DNA of 64,000 nucleotides, from assembly GCF_008727715.1 (NCBI RefSeq), contig NZ_CP044218.1, forward strand, positions 1,736,001-1,800,000. Direction: 5' to 3'. Shown here one piece after another: positions 10,117-19,600 of the stretch. A model generated the notes under the pieces. It did not search any database, had not been told where the DNA came from, and saw only the letters and a list, made by a program, of their open reading frames with translations. The translations under genes were made by a program, and so were the position numbers. The first letter of the stretch is position 1. The number at the start of each line of letters is the position of its first letter. Origin of the DNA: Mesorhizobium terrae (GTDB taxonomy: Bacteria; Pseudomonadota; Alphaproteobacteria; Rhizobiales; Rhizobiaceae).

Positions 10117-10872
10117 TTACGAATTGGGATAGTCGACGCCGGTCAGGAACAAGCCGTCGGGTGGCGCCACCTGGCCGCAGGCTGCCCGGTCGCGCGCCTC
10201 CAGCGCCGCCTTGAGGTCCGTCGCGGACCAGCCACCTTCCCCGACGCGTTTCAGCGAACCAACCATCGAACGCACCTGATTATGCAGGAAAGACTGCGCC
10301 GAGGCCCGAATCTCGATCGTCTCGTCGTCGCGGCTCACATCCAGCCGCGCAAGCGTGCGCAGCGGGCTGTTGGCCTGGCATTGCGTCGAGCGGAAAGTGG
10401 TGAAGTCATGCCGCCCGATGAGCACCTTGGCCGCCTCATGCATGGCTTCGGCGTCGAGGCGCTTGGGCACCCACCACACCTTGCCCTTGTCCAATGCTGG
10501 CGGCGCGCGGCGGTTGGCGATGCGGTAGAGATAGTGCCGGCCGGTCGCCGAAAACCGCGCGTCGAAATCGTCGGCCACGACAGCGGCCTTCAGGATGGTG
10601 ACGCGCTCACCCGCCCGTTGAAGGTAGGCGTTGACGGCATCGCGCACCGTGTCGTCCGGCCAGGCTTTGGACAGGTCGGCATGAGCCACCTGGGCGGTGG
10701 CATGCACGCCGGCGTCGGTGCGCCCGGCACCGCGCAGCGAAATCGCGTCACCGCAGAACAGCGCGATCGCCTGTTCGATCGCCGCCTGCACGGTGTGCTG
10801 GCCGGCAGCCTGACGCTGCCAGCCGGCATAAGGCCCGCCGTCATACTCGATGTCGAGGCGATAGCGGGGCAT
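10117..10872 (-). CDS. truA: tRNA pseudouridine(38-40) synthase
   Basis: A 251-residue TruA, which isomerises uridines 38-40 in the anticodon arm of tRNAs. The catalytic aspartate is Asp53 in [15 protein letters not shown], and the family motifs [12 protein letters not shown] near the N-terminus and [11 protein letters not shown] near residue 210 are present. Length is typical. It starts nine bases downstream of the GNAT gene's stop, in the minus-strand run def-fmt-GNAT-truA, so it is likely the last gene of that translation-related operon. Confidence 0.95.
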   Translation of the reverse strand: MPRYRLDIEYDGGPYAGWQRQAAGQHTVQAAIEQAIALFCGDAISLRGAGRTDAGVHATAQVAHADLSKAWPDDTVRDAVNAYLQRAGERVTILKAAVVADDFDARFSATGRHYLYRIANRRAPPALDKGKVWWVPKRLDAEAMHEAAKVLIGRHDFTTFRSTQCQANSPLRTLARLDVSRDDETIEIRASAQSFLHNQVRSMVGSLKRVGEGGWSATDLKAALEARDRAACGQVAPPDGLFLTGVDYPNS

Positions 10873-10881
10873 GCAGTGAGC

Positions 10882-11391
10882 TTAGGCCGCGAGCGCGGTG
10901 CCGAAGGCCGAAGCGTAGACCAGTTCGCCGTTTTCGGGCGCCTCGCCCCAGGCCAGCGCCTGCAGCGCTTCGCCCTGGTATTCCGAGGCAAAACCGGCTG
11001 CACGATCGTGGCTGTAGCCGAAGCGGCCGTAATAGGCCGGATCGCCCAGGACGATCGACAGGTTCTCGCCGGCATCCTTCAGCCGGATATGGGCCTCGCG
11101 TACCAGAGCACCGCCAATGCCGGTGCCGTGGAAGTCGGGCTCCACGGCGAGTGGCGCCAACGCCAGGGCCGGGAACTGCTTGCCGCCGTTCTCGACATAG
11201 AGGCGCGAGAACAGGATGTGGCCAACCACCTGGCCATCTTCCTCGGCGACCAGCTCCAGCACCGCGTTGCCTTCCAAAACGATGGCGTCGACCAGGCCTG
11301 CTTCGGTCTGCTGGCCGAAGGCATGCTCTTCGACGAGGCGGATTGCCTCGCGGTCCCGCGGCGTCGCCGCGCGTATCGACATCATGCTCAT
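10882..11391 (-). CDS. GNAT family N-acetyltransferase
   Basis: A 169-residue acetyltransferase resembling YhbS. The acetyl-CoA pyrophosphate loop is [20 protein letters not shown], a good motif A (QxxGxG type, here HGTGIG), and [13 protein letters not shown] is the characteristic segment of the YhbS group. The start ATG at 11391 overlaps the fmt stop by four bases, so coupled translation within the def-fmt operon is expected. Neither the acetyl acceptor nor any regulation can be read from the sequence. Confidence 0.85.
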   Translation of the reverse strand: MSMMSIRAATPRDREAIRLVEEHAFGQQTEAGLVDAIVLEGNAVLELVAEEDGQVVGHILFSRLYVENGGKQFPALALAPLAVEPDFHGTGIGGALVREAHIRLKDAGENLSIVLGDPAYYGRFGYSHDRAAGFASEYQGEALQALAWGEAPENGELVYASAFGTALAA

Positions 11392-12323
11392 GACAATTTC
11401 ATTCCTTTTTCCAACTTGGCCCCGCGCAGAAACTCCTGCGCGGTTACGGGCTTACCGCCCGCCCGCTGCAATTCGACCAGCCTGACCGCGCCTGCTCCGC
11501 AGGCGACCGTCAGCCGGTCGTCGAGAATTCCTCCCGGTTCCCCCGCGCCTTCGGCGGCAGTCGAACGCAGCAACTTCAGCCGTTCGACACGGCCGCCGAT
11601 CATGGCCTCGCACCATCCACCCGGAAAAGGCGACAGGCCCCGGATATGGTCGTGAACCTCGCCCGCCGGGCGGGTCCAATCGATCCGGGTTTCCGTTTTA
11701 TCGATCTTTGTCGCATAGGTCACGCCATCGGCGGCCTGTTCCACAAAGCTCAATGTTCCGGTTTCAAGCCGGGCCAGCGCATCGACCATCAATCTGGCCC
11801 CTGCCGCCATCAGGCGATCATGCAGGTCGCCAGCCGTCATGTCGGGATCGATGACCAGTTTGTCAACCAATCCGACTGGGCCGGTGTCCAGCCCAGCTTC
11901 CATTTTCATGACCATCATGCCGGTCTCGGCATCGCCGGCCATGATGGCGCGCTGGATCGGTGCTGCACCACGCCAACGTGGCAAAAGCGAGGCGTGACCA
12001 TTGAGACAGCCCAGGCGCGGCGCATCGAGGATCGCCTTGGGCAGCAGCAATCCATAGGCGACAACCACCGCGACATCGGCGTTCAACGCATGGAATGCCT
12101 GCTGTTCCGCCTCGTTCTTCAGCGAAACAGGCGTACTCACGGCAATGCCGAGGCGCTCGGCCTCGCGCTGCACCGGCGATGGCGTCAATTCCAGTCCACG
12201 CCGGCCGGCGGCGCGCGGCGGCTGCGTATAGACCGCGGCAATGCCGTGCCCGGCCTCGGCCAGCGCGCGCAGCGTCGCGACCGAAAAATCCGGTGTCCCC
12301 ATGAAGACGATGCGGAGCGTCAT
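11388..12323 (-). CDS. fmt: Methionyl-tRNA formyltransferase
   Basis: A 311-residue Fmt, which formylates initiator Met-tRNA with 10-formyl-THF. The N-terminal Rossmann-like domain holds [14 protein letters not shown] and the catalytic stretch [20 protein letters not shown] with its HxSLLP motif, and the C-terminal OB-like domain runs from about residue 205. It lies eight bases after def, the deformylase that reverses its product, the common def-fmt pairing. The ATG start at 12323 gives the standard length. Confidence 0.96.
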   Translation of the reverse strand: MTLRIVFMGTPDFSVATLRALAEAGHGIAAVYTQPPRAAGRRGLELTPSPVQREAERLGIAVSTPVSLKNEAEQQAFHALNADVAVVVAYGLLLPKAILDAPRLGCLNGHASLLPRWRGAAPIQRAIMAGDAETGMMVMKMEAGLDTGPVGLVDKLVIDPDMTAGDLHDRLMAAGARLMVDALARLETGTLSFVEQAADGVTYATKIDKTETRIDWTRPAGEVHDHIRGLSPFPGGWCEAMIGGRVERLKLLRSTAAEGAGEPGGILDDRLTVACGAGAVRLVELQRAGGKPVTAQEFLRGAKLEKGMKLS

Positions 12324-12331
12324 GAACCCGA

Positions 12332-12862
12332 TCAGCCAGCCAGCCGGCTGGGCGCCTTGTCGCGGGCGAGCTTCTTGAACTTCTTGACCACCATATCGCG
12401 CTTCAGCTTCGAAATATGGTCGATGAACAGAACGCCGTTCAGATGGTCGATTTCATGCTGCAGGCAGGTTGCCATCAGCCCTTCGGCCTGGATTTCCTGG
12501 AGCCGCCCATCCCGGTCGAGATAACGGACGCGGACTGTGGCCGGCCGTTCGACCTCGGCGTAGTAGTCGGGGATCGACAGGCAGCCTTCCTCGTAGACCG
12601 AGCGCTCAGTGCCGCTTTCCAGGACGTCGGGGTTGATGAAGACATGCGGTGCCGGCGGTTCGCCTTCCTTGGCGAGATCGATCACCAGCATGCGCAGCGG
12701 CTCGCCGACCTGGATAGCGGCCAGGCCGATGCCCGGTGCATCGTACATGGTCTCCAGCATGTCATCGGCCAGCTTGAGCAACGGCTCGTCGATGCGCTCG
12801 ACGGACTTGGAAACCTGACGCAGGACGGGATCGGGAAGAATGATGAGCGGCTTGATCGACAT
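12332..12862 (-). CDS. def: Peptide deformylase
   Basis: A 176-residue iron- or zinc-dependent deformylase that removes the N-formyl group from nascent proteins. All three motifs are intact: GIGLAAIQ (motif I), EEGCLSIP (motif II, metal Cys) and [10 protein letters not shown] (motif III, the HExxH zinc site). The ATG at 12862 is chosen because GGTGAG lies about five bases upstream; a GTG three codons earlier is the alternative. It is the first gene of the minus-strand run def-fmt-GNAT-truA and is divergent from rmuC. Confidence 0.96.
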   Translation of the reverse strand: MSIKPLIILPDPVLRQVSKSVERIDEPLLKLADDMLETMYDAPGIGLAAIQVGEPLRMLVIDLAKEGEPPAPHVFINPDVLESGTERSVYEEGCLSIPDYYAEVERPATVRVRYLDRDGRLQEIQAEGLMATCLQHEIDHLNGVLFIDHISKLKRDMVVKKFKKLARDKAPSRLAG

Positions 12863-12964
12863 ACCGCTCACCTAAAACCTTGCAAAGAAAGCGTCAACTG
12901 CGCTGCTGTCGCCATGTTCACGTTTTGATCTTTGCGAGCCTCGAGAATCGGCTATGCTGGCGCA

Positions 12965-14230
12965 ATGAACGACCTCGGCTCCATCCTCTCCGAACCCGTC
13001 GCCCGGCTTGGCGCGACCACGATTTCGCTCGGCCAGGCGCTGGGCTTCGTCGTGCTGCTTGTCTTTGTCCTGTTCGTTGCCTTGATCGTGGCGCTGTGGC
13101 GCGCGGCCAAGGCGCGCAGCGTCGCCGCGGCGGAAGCCGCAGATCATGCCCGCGATGCCGAAGCGCGCATGGCCGGCATCCTGCAATCGCAGGCCGAGAT
13201 GCAAGGGCGCATGGGCGCGCTGGCCGACGTGTTCGGCGCCCGCCAGGCCGAATTGACGCAATCGCTCGGCCAGAGGTTGGACACCATGACCGGGCGCATC
13301 GGCCAGACCATGACCGAGCAGACGAAATCGACCCATGAAAGCCTGGCCAAATTGCAGGAGCGGCTTGCGGTGATCGATACCGCGCAAGGCAACATCCAGT
13401 CGCTTGCCGGGCAAGTGGTGCAGCTGCAGGCGATCCTCTCCAACAAGCAAACGCGCGGCGCCTTCGGCCAGTCGCGCATGGAAGCGATCGTCGCCGACGG
13501 ACTGCCGCACGGCTCCTATGAATTCCAGGCGACGCTGTCGAACGGCAGCCGGCCGGATTGCGTGGTGAAGATGCCGAACGGCGCGCCGTCGCTCGCCATC
13601 GATGCCAAGTTTCCGCTTGAAGCCTGGAACGCCATCCGCGCGGCGGAGAGCCCCGAGCTGCAGAAGGTCTCGGCGCAATCGTTCCGGCGCGATATCGAGG
13701 TCCATATCCGCGATATCGCCGAAAAATACCTGATCCAGGGCGAGACGCAGGACACCGCCTTCATGTTCGTGCCGTCGGAATCGGTGTTCGCCGAAATCCA
13801 CGAGCATTTCGAGGCGCTGGTGCAGCGTGCCCATCGGGCCCGTGTCGTCATCGTCTCGCCATCGCTCCTGATGCTGTCGATCCAGGTCATCCAGGCGATC
13901 CTCAAGGATGCGCGGATGCGCGAACAGGCGCATCTGATCCAGGGCGAGGTCATCCGCCTGATGGAAGATGTCGTGCGGCTCGACGAGCGGGTGCGCAAGC
14001 TGCAAACCCATTTCGGCCAGGCCTCAAAAGACATCGACGATATACTCGTCTCCTCCTCCAAGGTCACCAAACGCGGCCAGAAGATCGAGGCGCTGGAGTT
14101 CGGGGGAGCGGAAGGAGCAGACGAGGCCAACAAAGCGGACGGGCAACACAAGCATGAGCCCGTCTCGCGCACCGCTGATTCCAAGACCGGTCAGCTGAGG
14201 CTGCGGGTTGTGGAAGGCGACGACAGCTAG
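12965..14230 (+). CDS. rmuC: DNA recombination protein RmuC
   Basis: A 421-residue RmuC. A single N-terminal membrane segment (about residues 22-45) is followed by an Ala-rich coiled coil (about 48-150) and the RmuC nuclease-like domain (about 155-370), with LSNGSRPDCVVKMPNG, IDAKFPLEAW and TAFMFVPSESVFAEIHEHF typical of the family. RmuC limits inversions and rearrangements at inverted repeats in E. coli; biochemical activity is inferred from its endonuclease-like fold. The ATG at 12965 precedes the membrane anchor directly. The C-terminal 50 residues are charged and variable. Confidence 0.9.
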   Translation: MNDLGSILSEPVARLGATTISLGQALGFVVLLVFVLFVALIVALWRAAKARSVAAAEAADHARDAEARMAGILQSQAEMQGRMGALADVFGARQAELTQSLGQRLDTMTGRIGQTMTEQTKSTHESLAKLQERLAVIDTAQGNIQSLAGQVVQLQAILSNKQTRGAFGQSRMEAIVADGLPHGSYEFQATLSNGSRPDCVVKMPNGAPSLAIDAKFPLEAWNAIRAAESPELQKVSAQSFRRDIEVHIRDIAEKYLIQGETQDTAFMFVPSESVFAEIHEHFEALVQRAHRARVVIVSPSLLMLSIQVIQAILKDARMREQAHLIQGEVIRLMEDVVRLDERVRKLQTHFGQASKDIDDILVSSSKVTKRGQKIEALEFGGAEGADEANKADGQHKHEPVSRTADSKTGQLRLRVVEGDDS

Positions 14231-14242
14231 AGTGCTGCGAGC

Positions 14243-14653
14243 TTATGCTCCTTCGGAAGTGACCTCGACACTTTCAAATCGCGGCAGCCAGTGCAGCGCC
14301 GAAGCGTGCCACTTCTCCGCCCTTGGCAGCAGCTCCTGCCGCTGCCTGGCCGTGCCGGCGCGAATGCCATAAACTTTCGGGCCGTCTCCCACCGATGTGG
14401 CGTAGAGATGCGAACCGCAATCGGCACAGAAAGCATGGGCGCGCGGCGTTCCGCTATCCGCGGTCGTCTTGATGTAGATTTTCGGCGCGCCCCGGGTGAT
14501 CCGGTACTGCGCCTCCGGGGCAGGTACCGTCACCCGGAAAGCCGTGCCCGTAAGCTGCTGGCAATCGGTGCAGTGGCAGATCGATGTCTTGTCGGGATCG
14601 ACCTCCGCTTCATAGGCAATCGCGCCGCAATGGCAGCCGCCGTCGATCTTCAT
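14243..14653 (-). CDS. GFA (glutathione-dependent formaldehyde-activating)/CENP-V domain protein
   Basis: A 136-residue zinc-fold protein of the GFA/CENP-V superfamily. Metal-binding cysteines are in GGCHCGAIAYE, SICHCTDCQQLTG and HAFCADCGSHLY, the usual CxC ... CxxC ... CxxC spacing. A strong GAGGAGG lies seven bases before the ATG at 14653, so the nine-codon upstream extension is rejected. Only some members have been linked to S-hydroxymethylglutathione formation; most, probably including this one, lack a proven reaction. It is convergent with rmuC. Confidence 0.85.
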   Translation of the reverse strand: MKIDGGCHCGAIAYEAEVDPDKTSICHCTDCQQLTGTAFRVTVPAPEAQYRITRGAPKIYIKTTADSGTPRAHAFCADCGSHLYATSVGDGPKVYGIRAGTARQRQELLPRAEKWHASALHWLPRFESVEVTSEGA

Positions 14654-14803
14654 GGTCGTCCTCCTCGTTTCTTCCAGCAATCTAGCGCGGCCAGACAGCC
14701 GGACAACGTCTGTTGCAATCTGGCGCCATCGATAGACGCCTGTGCCTTGCTCTTTTCGCGATCTGTTGTTTCACTTGTGTTTGTCCCAATGGAGGAGCGA
14801 ATC

Positions 14804-14929
14804 ATGGCCAAAGGTTCGATGAGACCTGGCAAGGAAGCCAGAAAGCCGAAGAAGGATGCCAAGAAGCCCGCGGCAGCGCCGGCGATAAAGGCTCCGCCCG
14901 TGCAGGCGACCCGCATCAAGGAGAAGTGA
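14804..14929 (+). CDS. Small Lys/Pro/Ala-rich basic protein (41 residues)
   Basis: A 41-residue protein starting [18 protein letters not shown], rich in Lys, Pro and Ala. The start is supported by a GGAGGAG about seven bases upstream. Short basic proteins with the same 'MAKG...[10 protein letters not shown]' opening are recalled from other rhizobia, where they are annotated as hypothetical. It is soluble, probably disordered, and might bind nucleic acid, but no function is known. Strong hairpins follow its stop, and a Gdx-type exporter lies 133 bp downstream on the same strand. Confidence 0.6.
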   Translation: MAKGSMRPGKEARKPKKDAKKPAAAPAIKAPPVQATRIKEK

Positions 14930-14956
14930 GGCCGCGGACCGCGGCAACCTCAGGCA

Positions 14957-14978
14957 GCCGGCGCGACGCCGCGCCGGC
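14957..14978 (+). terminator. Very stable GC hairpin between the small basic gene and the SMR gene
   Basis: GCCGGCGCG at 14957-14965 pairs perfectly with CGCGCCGGC at 14970-14978 around an ACGC tetraloop. A second hairpin, GCCGC-ggacc-GCGGC at 14931-14945, overlaps the end of the preceding gene. No clean T run follows, so a Rho-independent role is plausible but not proved. Confidence 0.45.
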
Positions 14979-15062
14979 CGTCTTGCCAATCAATCCCCCG
15001 CCCGGTGGGAAACATTCTCTCCCCGGAACGCGGTTGGTGGCGTTCAGACGCGGAGTTTCATC

Positions 15063-15377
15063 ATGGCATGGACCTACCTGTTCTTCGCTGGGCTTTTCGA
15101 AATCGGCTGGGCAATCGGCCTGAAATATACCGAAGGTTTCACCAAGCTTACGCCGACCATCCTCACCGTCGTTTCGATGATCATCAGCCTGACCTTGCTC
15201 GGTCTGGCGCTGAAGGCATTGCCGGTCGGCACAGCCTATGCGGTTTGGACCGGCATCGGCACGGTCGGAACAGCGCTGCTCGGCATCTGGCTTCTGGGCG
15301 AACCGGCAACCGCCGTGCGACTGAGCTGCATCGCACTGATCGTCGCCGGCATCATCGGCCTCAAGGTGGCCGCCTGA
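15063..15377 (+). CDS. gdx: SMR family guanidinium exporter (Gdx/SugE type)
   Basis: A 104-residue small multidrug resistance protein with four transmembrane helices and the essential membrane Glu13 in [33 protein letters not shown] and [20 protein letters not shown] match the SugE/Gdx subgroup rather than EmrE; that subgroup exports guanidinium in exchange for protons as an antiparallel dimer. It is a single gene, so a homodimer is expected. GGAG at 15052-15055 precedes the ATG. A small hairpin, GAACGC-n8-GCGTTC at 15026-15045, lies in the leader, but no guanidine riboswitch consensus was recognised. Confidence 0.88.
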   Translation: MAWTYLFFAGLFEIGWAIGLKYTEGFTKLTPTILTVVSMIISLTLLGLALKALPVGTAYAVWTGIGTVGTALLGIWLLGEPATAVRLSCIALIVAGIIGLKVAA

Positions 15378-15527
15378 CGGAAGCGGGACACCCGCCGTGG
15401 ATCTTCGCGGTGTGAAAGGCCTCACATCCAAGACGTTTGCGTCGTGCCATGGATGGGTTACCGATATGGAAAAGGCGAACTCCGGCATTGCAGGAACAGG
15501 CACCTGCGAGCCCGGAGGAACCGACAA

Positions 15528-15794
15528 ATGGCTGGGGCCGCAAAAAGAGCTGTTGTGCTGGTGGTCGATGCGCTTGCGCTAAAGCGCGCCGGCATCGCGG
15601 CGATGGTCCATGACCAGCTCTCCTTCAGCGACCCCATCCGCGCCCGCGATTTCGGCACGCGGGTATCGACGATCAAGATGCGTGTCCGTCAGATCATGAG
15701 CAAGTTTGGGGTGGCAAACCATACCCAGGCGGCGATGATGGCGACAATGAGAGGCAATATCGCCTTGAGCAGGCTGGAGCCCGCAATGCCCTAG
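15528..15794 (+). pseudogene. Truncated LuxR/NarL-type regulator remnant
   Basis: An 88-codon frame with a good GGAGGA site before the ATG at 15528. Its first 30 residues (RAVVLVVDALALKRAGIAAM) look like the start of a response-regulator receiver or a DNA-binding preamble. The segment STIKMRVRQIMSKFGVANHT, then QAAM, is clearly the recognition helix and last helix of a LuxR/GerE HTH. The usual 100-150 residues of receiver and the first two HTH helices are missing. This fits an internally deleted NarL/FixJ-like gene that kept its frame. It may still be translated, but should not fold as a normal regulator. Confidence 0.55.
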
Positions 15795-15957
15795 GCTGCG
15801 GAGCCGGCCAAGCGAACCGGACATGCCATGACGACCGGCTGTTCAAGGCGCGTTATTGCGCGTATACTTTCGCTCGCCCAAGGGCTTCGCTGGAATTCGC
15901 AAGGAAATGAAGGCGCAATCTTTTCGTTTGAATTGAAATCGGGCTTTGGGGGCACCG

Positions 15958-16638
15958 ATGTTGATGACCAGTCTGGATCAGGAACCAAAGCAGGCGCTTG
16001 CCGGCTTCGCCCATTATGACCGGGATTTGCTGGACAGGATGTTCGGCGACGCCAAGCCCGAGAAATACGCCGCCGGGCGGCTGCTTTTTCTCCAGGACGA
16101 TCCTTCCGACCGCATCTACGGCCTGCTTGGCGGTTCGGTCGAGATTTCGATCTACTCGACCGGCGGCGACAAGCTGGTCGCCAATCTCCAGTTTCCACCG
16201 AGCCTGATCGGCGAAATCGGCGTGCTCGACGGTGGGCGCAGGACGGCGACGGCCATCTGCAGATCCGATTGTTCGATCGTCTCGCTCACCCGCAAACAGG
16301 TTCTCGACCGCATCGAGCAGGATCCTTTGCTCGGCCGCGCCATCATCGAATTGTTGTGCAAACGGCTGAGGTGGGTCAGCGAGGAACTGGGCGACCACAA
16401 TTTCCTCGGGATCGAAGCGAGGCTCGCCAAACGCCTGTTGCATCTGAACGACCGGCTTTCCGACGCTTCCGGCTGGATCGCGATCTCGCAATCCGAGCTT
16501 GCACAGACGCTCGGGGCGACGCGGGAATCGGTCAACAAACTGCTCAACGATTGGCGTGGTCGCGCCCTGATCGCGACTAAACGCGGCCATGTCAAAGTGA
16601 ACGATCCAAGCCGCTTGCGGCATGTCGGTTCCGACTGA
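15958..16638 (+). CDS. Crp/Fnr family regulator with an intact cyclic-nucleotide pocket
   Basis: A 226-residue CRP-type protein. Residues about 15-130 are the cyclic-nucleotide-binding beta barrel; the phosphate-binding cassette GEIGVLDGGRRTATA (Gly85-Glu86 and Arg95-Thr96-Ala97) fits the cAMP-binding consensus. The C-terminal winged HTH includes ISQSELAQTLGATRESVNKL, whose TRESVNK recognition helix retains the Arg-Glu pair that reads TGTGA half-sites in E. coli CRP. No Fnr-type cysteine cluster is present. The ATG at 15958 follows a G-rich stretch. It is convergent, 50 bp apart, with the P450-peroxidase gene, and a nucleotide cyclase lies beyond that. Confidence 0.88.
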   Translation: MLMTSLDQEPKQALAGFAHYDRDLLDRMFGDAKPEKYAAGRLLFLQDDPSDRIYGLLGGSVEISIYSTGGDKLVANLQFPPSLIGEIGVLDGGRRTATAICRSDCSIVSLTRKQVLDRIEQDPLLGRAIIELLCKRLRWVSEELGDHNFLGIEARLAKRLLHLNDRLSDASGWIAISQSELAQTLGATRESVNKLLNDWRGRALIATKRGHVKVNDPSRLRHVGSD

Positions 16639-16688
16639 GCCGTGCTTGGCAGGGCGGACGAGCCGCCTCCGATTGGCCTCAACGGCAA

Positions 16689-19600
16689 TCAGCCCCCACG
16701 CATGCGCCAGCGCAGATATTGCAAAGCGGCGCGGCTCGGCATGAAGAAATAGCCGCCGCCGCGCATGGTGATGAACGACGGCAGATTGGTGAGCTCGACC
16801 GCTCCTTCCCAGCGCGGGATCGTAAAACGCCCCTTCGCCTCCTTGGGTTCTCCCTCAACCCGCTGCCTGCCGATCAGCGGGTCCTTTTCGCCGCGCAAGC
16901 CGTGGAAGTTTTGCGCGGACATCCAGGTCTGCTGGATGAATTCGTATTGGCGTTCGAAACTCGCGTTGAAGCAGATGAACAGCAGTCCCTTTTCGGCTGC
17001 GGTGCCTTCGCCCTTGTCCAGGACGTAGCTGCGGCCGGCGCGCAGGATACGGTGGCGCTTGGAGATGCGAAGCTGGGTATCGATATCGGTGCCCAGCGAG
17101 TCTCGCGGGTTGGAGCGCCTTATGTGAGCACCCAACGGGCAATGCAGCCCCTGAGGGTCCTCCGCTCCGTAAGTGAACTGATTGTCGAGTTCACGGCCGG
17201 GGCTGTCCGGATTCCTGGTGAGCGACGAGCCGTTCTTCCAGCGGCCGACGATCCTGGCGCCGATCCATTCAGCATCGACCCCTTCGAAACCCTTGAAGCT
17301 GCGCAGGCCCGCCGCCTCTCGATGACAGTAGTCGTTGAATGCATCGACATGCTGTTCAAGTTGGCGGATGACGACGAACGACCCGTTGCGGCCGAAATCA
17401 TGCATCGAAGCAGCGCCGGCAACGGGCTGCCCACCATCGTCGATCGCCAGCAAACGCCCTTCGCGATCGAACTCGGCCGGCGTCGTCGGGCTTGGTGGAT
17501 AGAAGCCATGTTCGTCGCGATAGCCGAACAGAAATTCGCCGGCGGCGATCTGGTGAATCGGGCTCGAATTATGAGTTCTCCTACGCCTGGTGCCTTTGAT
17601 CACCGGCTGGGATATGCCGTCGACGAAGCCGAAATGCTCCCTCGCCATCGGGCTGTCTTCACGCTCTTTCCGCGCCGGATCTCCGACCGGACATTTGGCG
17701 GCGCCGCGTTCGATCGACAGCGGTATCACCGCTCTCGGCACCAGCCCCGACCGCGCCGCGAGATTGCCCATCTCGAGCCCCATCTCATCGAGCAGTTCCT
17801 TGGTGGCGGCATAACAGACCATCGCCAGATCGACCGGCGTCGCGACCGAGCCCCAGCGCCAAAGCTCGGGCGCGCTGTCGCCCCGGTCATCAAGAATGCG
17901 ACTGCGATATTGGTCCGCCATGCCTTGCCGGAAGGCCAATGGGAAGCTGGCAAGCGGATCGCTGTTTGCATTGCCCGCAAGGCCCAGTTTCTTCAGGCCG
18001 TCCGGCCCGAAGACACAGAACATCGCGCGCGCGGCCGGCTTAGCATCGCCGAAACTCACATGCGAGACGAGATAGTCCAGCAGGCCTTCACGTTGCTCAA
18101 CCGAACTCTTGTCGCCGACTGCGAAGGCAAACATCTTTGCGTGTTCGAGATTGCCGAGCGGACCGAAGACGAGCGACTGGATTTCGCCATTCTCCAGGCT
18201 TTCCACGGCCGTGTCCTCGGCCTGATTGAGCAGCTTCTGTGGCAAAGACAGCTTGATCCCGTCCTGCCGGGGCAGTGAGGTGAACAGGCTCACCCAGTCG
18301 CGCGCCTCGCTCATGCGCGCCGCGCACAAGCCCTGGCGGATGCGCGAATTCTTGCGGATCAGCGTGGTGTTCAGCTTGGGATAGGCCGAATACCAGAACG
18401 ATGTCGGTATTTGCTCCGCCCTCGCCCAGCGCTTGAACCGGTCACCGTCACGGCTACCGTCCAGGAACAGAAAGCGTGTGCGCGGAAACCCCTTCGTGTT
18501 GCTCCAGACGCCGGTGAGACCTGCGGACGCCTTGGTGACAAAATCCTCGAGATAGCTTTCCCAGCTCCCGCCGTAGTTGCTGAAGAAGACGAGCCGGTTG
18601 GTACCGGGGATCCTGACCCAGCGCGCGAAATGGATCGTGTTTATGTCGCCGAGATAACCCGGCCGGAACGCCCGGCTGGCGGCGATCGAAATGATGTAGA
18701 ACGAAAAGCCCAGCAGGAAGACGCGAAGCATGCCCGGTTTGATGATCGAGACCGCCGTCATGTGGTTCTGGGTATAGCCGTCCGCATCCTCGCGCTGCTG
18801 CAGTTGCTTGAGCGCGTCAAGGCTGATGCCGGTTGCGCTGACGTCGTCGCGCTGCTCGATGCGCCTCAACCAGACGGCTATCGCCGTCGCCAGCGCCAGG
18901 GTGGTGAGAACCAGCCCGCCAACGGCGACGACGAGGGACGAGCCGATCCGCGCCGCCATGCGAAACCAGCCGCCGCTCGCATCGAACATCATCGCATAGG
19001 TCAGGAAAGTGAGGATGGCGACAAGGATCGCCAGCGGCAGGGCCGTGCGTAGATTGAAGACGCTGTGGAAGAATGTCGAACCCAGCGAACCGCCCGGCTT
19101 TTCGAGCAGGCTTGGCGCCGGCGCAAATGCCCAATCGAAGCGGCTGTCCTGAGCCAGTTGGGTCCGAACGGTCTTCAGGATCTCCGCTGCCGGCGGCCCC
19201 TGGAAGCCGGTCAGCCCCTCGACGATGTTGCTGGCTTCGTCGGCCAGCGCCGCTTCGGCCTGGATACGGGAAACCGAGTGTCCCGGCGTGCCCGCAAACA
19301 CGAGGCCCGACAGGCTACCGAATTGCGGCGACACATCGATCGTGTGCTTTTGGAGAAAAGCCTCGAACGAGCCCTTGAGCGGGACGGCGGAAAAACGCTC
19401 GAACAGCGGCTGGAACTGGGTGGCTGTGGCCTCGGCGAACGTCTTGATCACCTGGCGCCTTGTTCCGTCCCCGGAAAGTTCCAACATCAGATAGAGACCG
19501 CCGTCTTGCCGCGCCTCGCCATCGGCGGTGGAAACCGCCGAAAGGCTGGCGAAGTGTATCGCGGCCGTCTTGTCGAGGCTCGCTTTCAGGACGTCGGTCG

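Noticed and set aside
14931..15045. Guanidine riboswitch (type I, II or III) upstream of the Gdx-type gene
   Set aside because: Paired hairpins are present, but no ACGR loops and none of the conserved ykkC core sequences were found; kept only as a low-interest lead.
16719..18278. Long plus-strand frames opposite the P450-peroxidase gene
   Set aside because: Their composition (Arg/Ala/Asp-rich, no domain) and exact antisense position to conserved motifs mark them as shadows.
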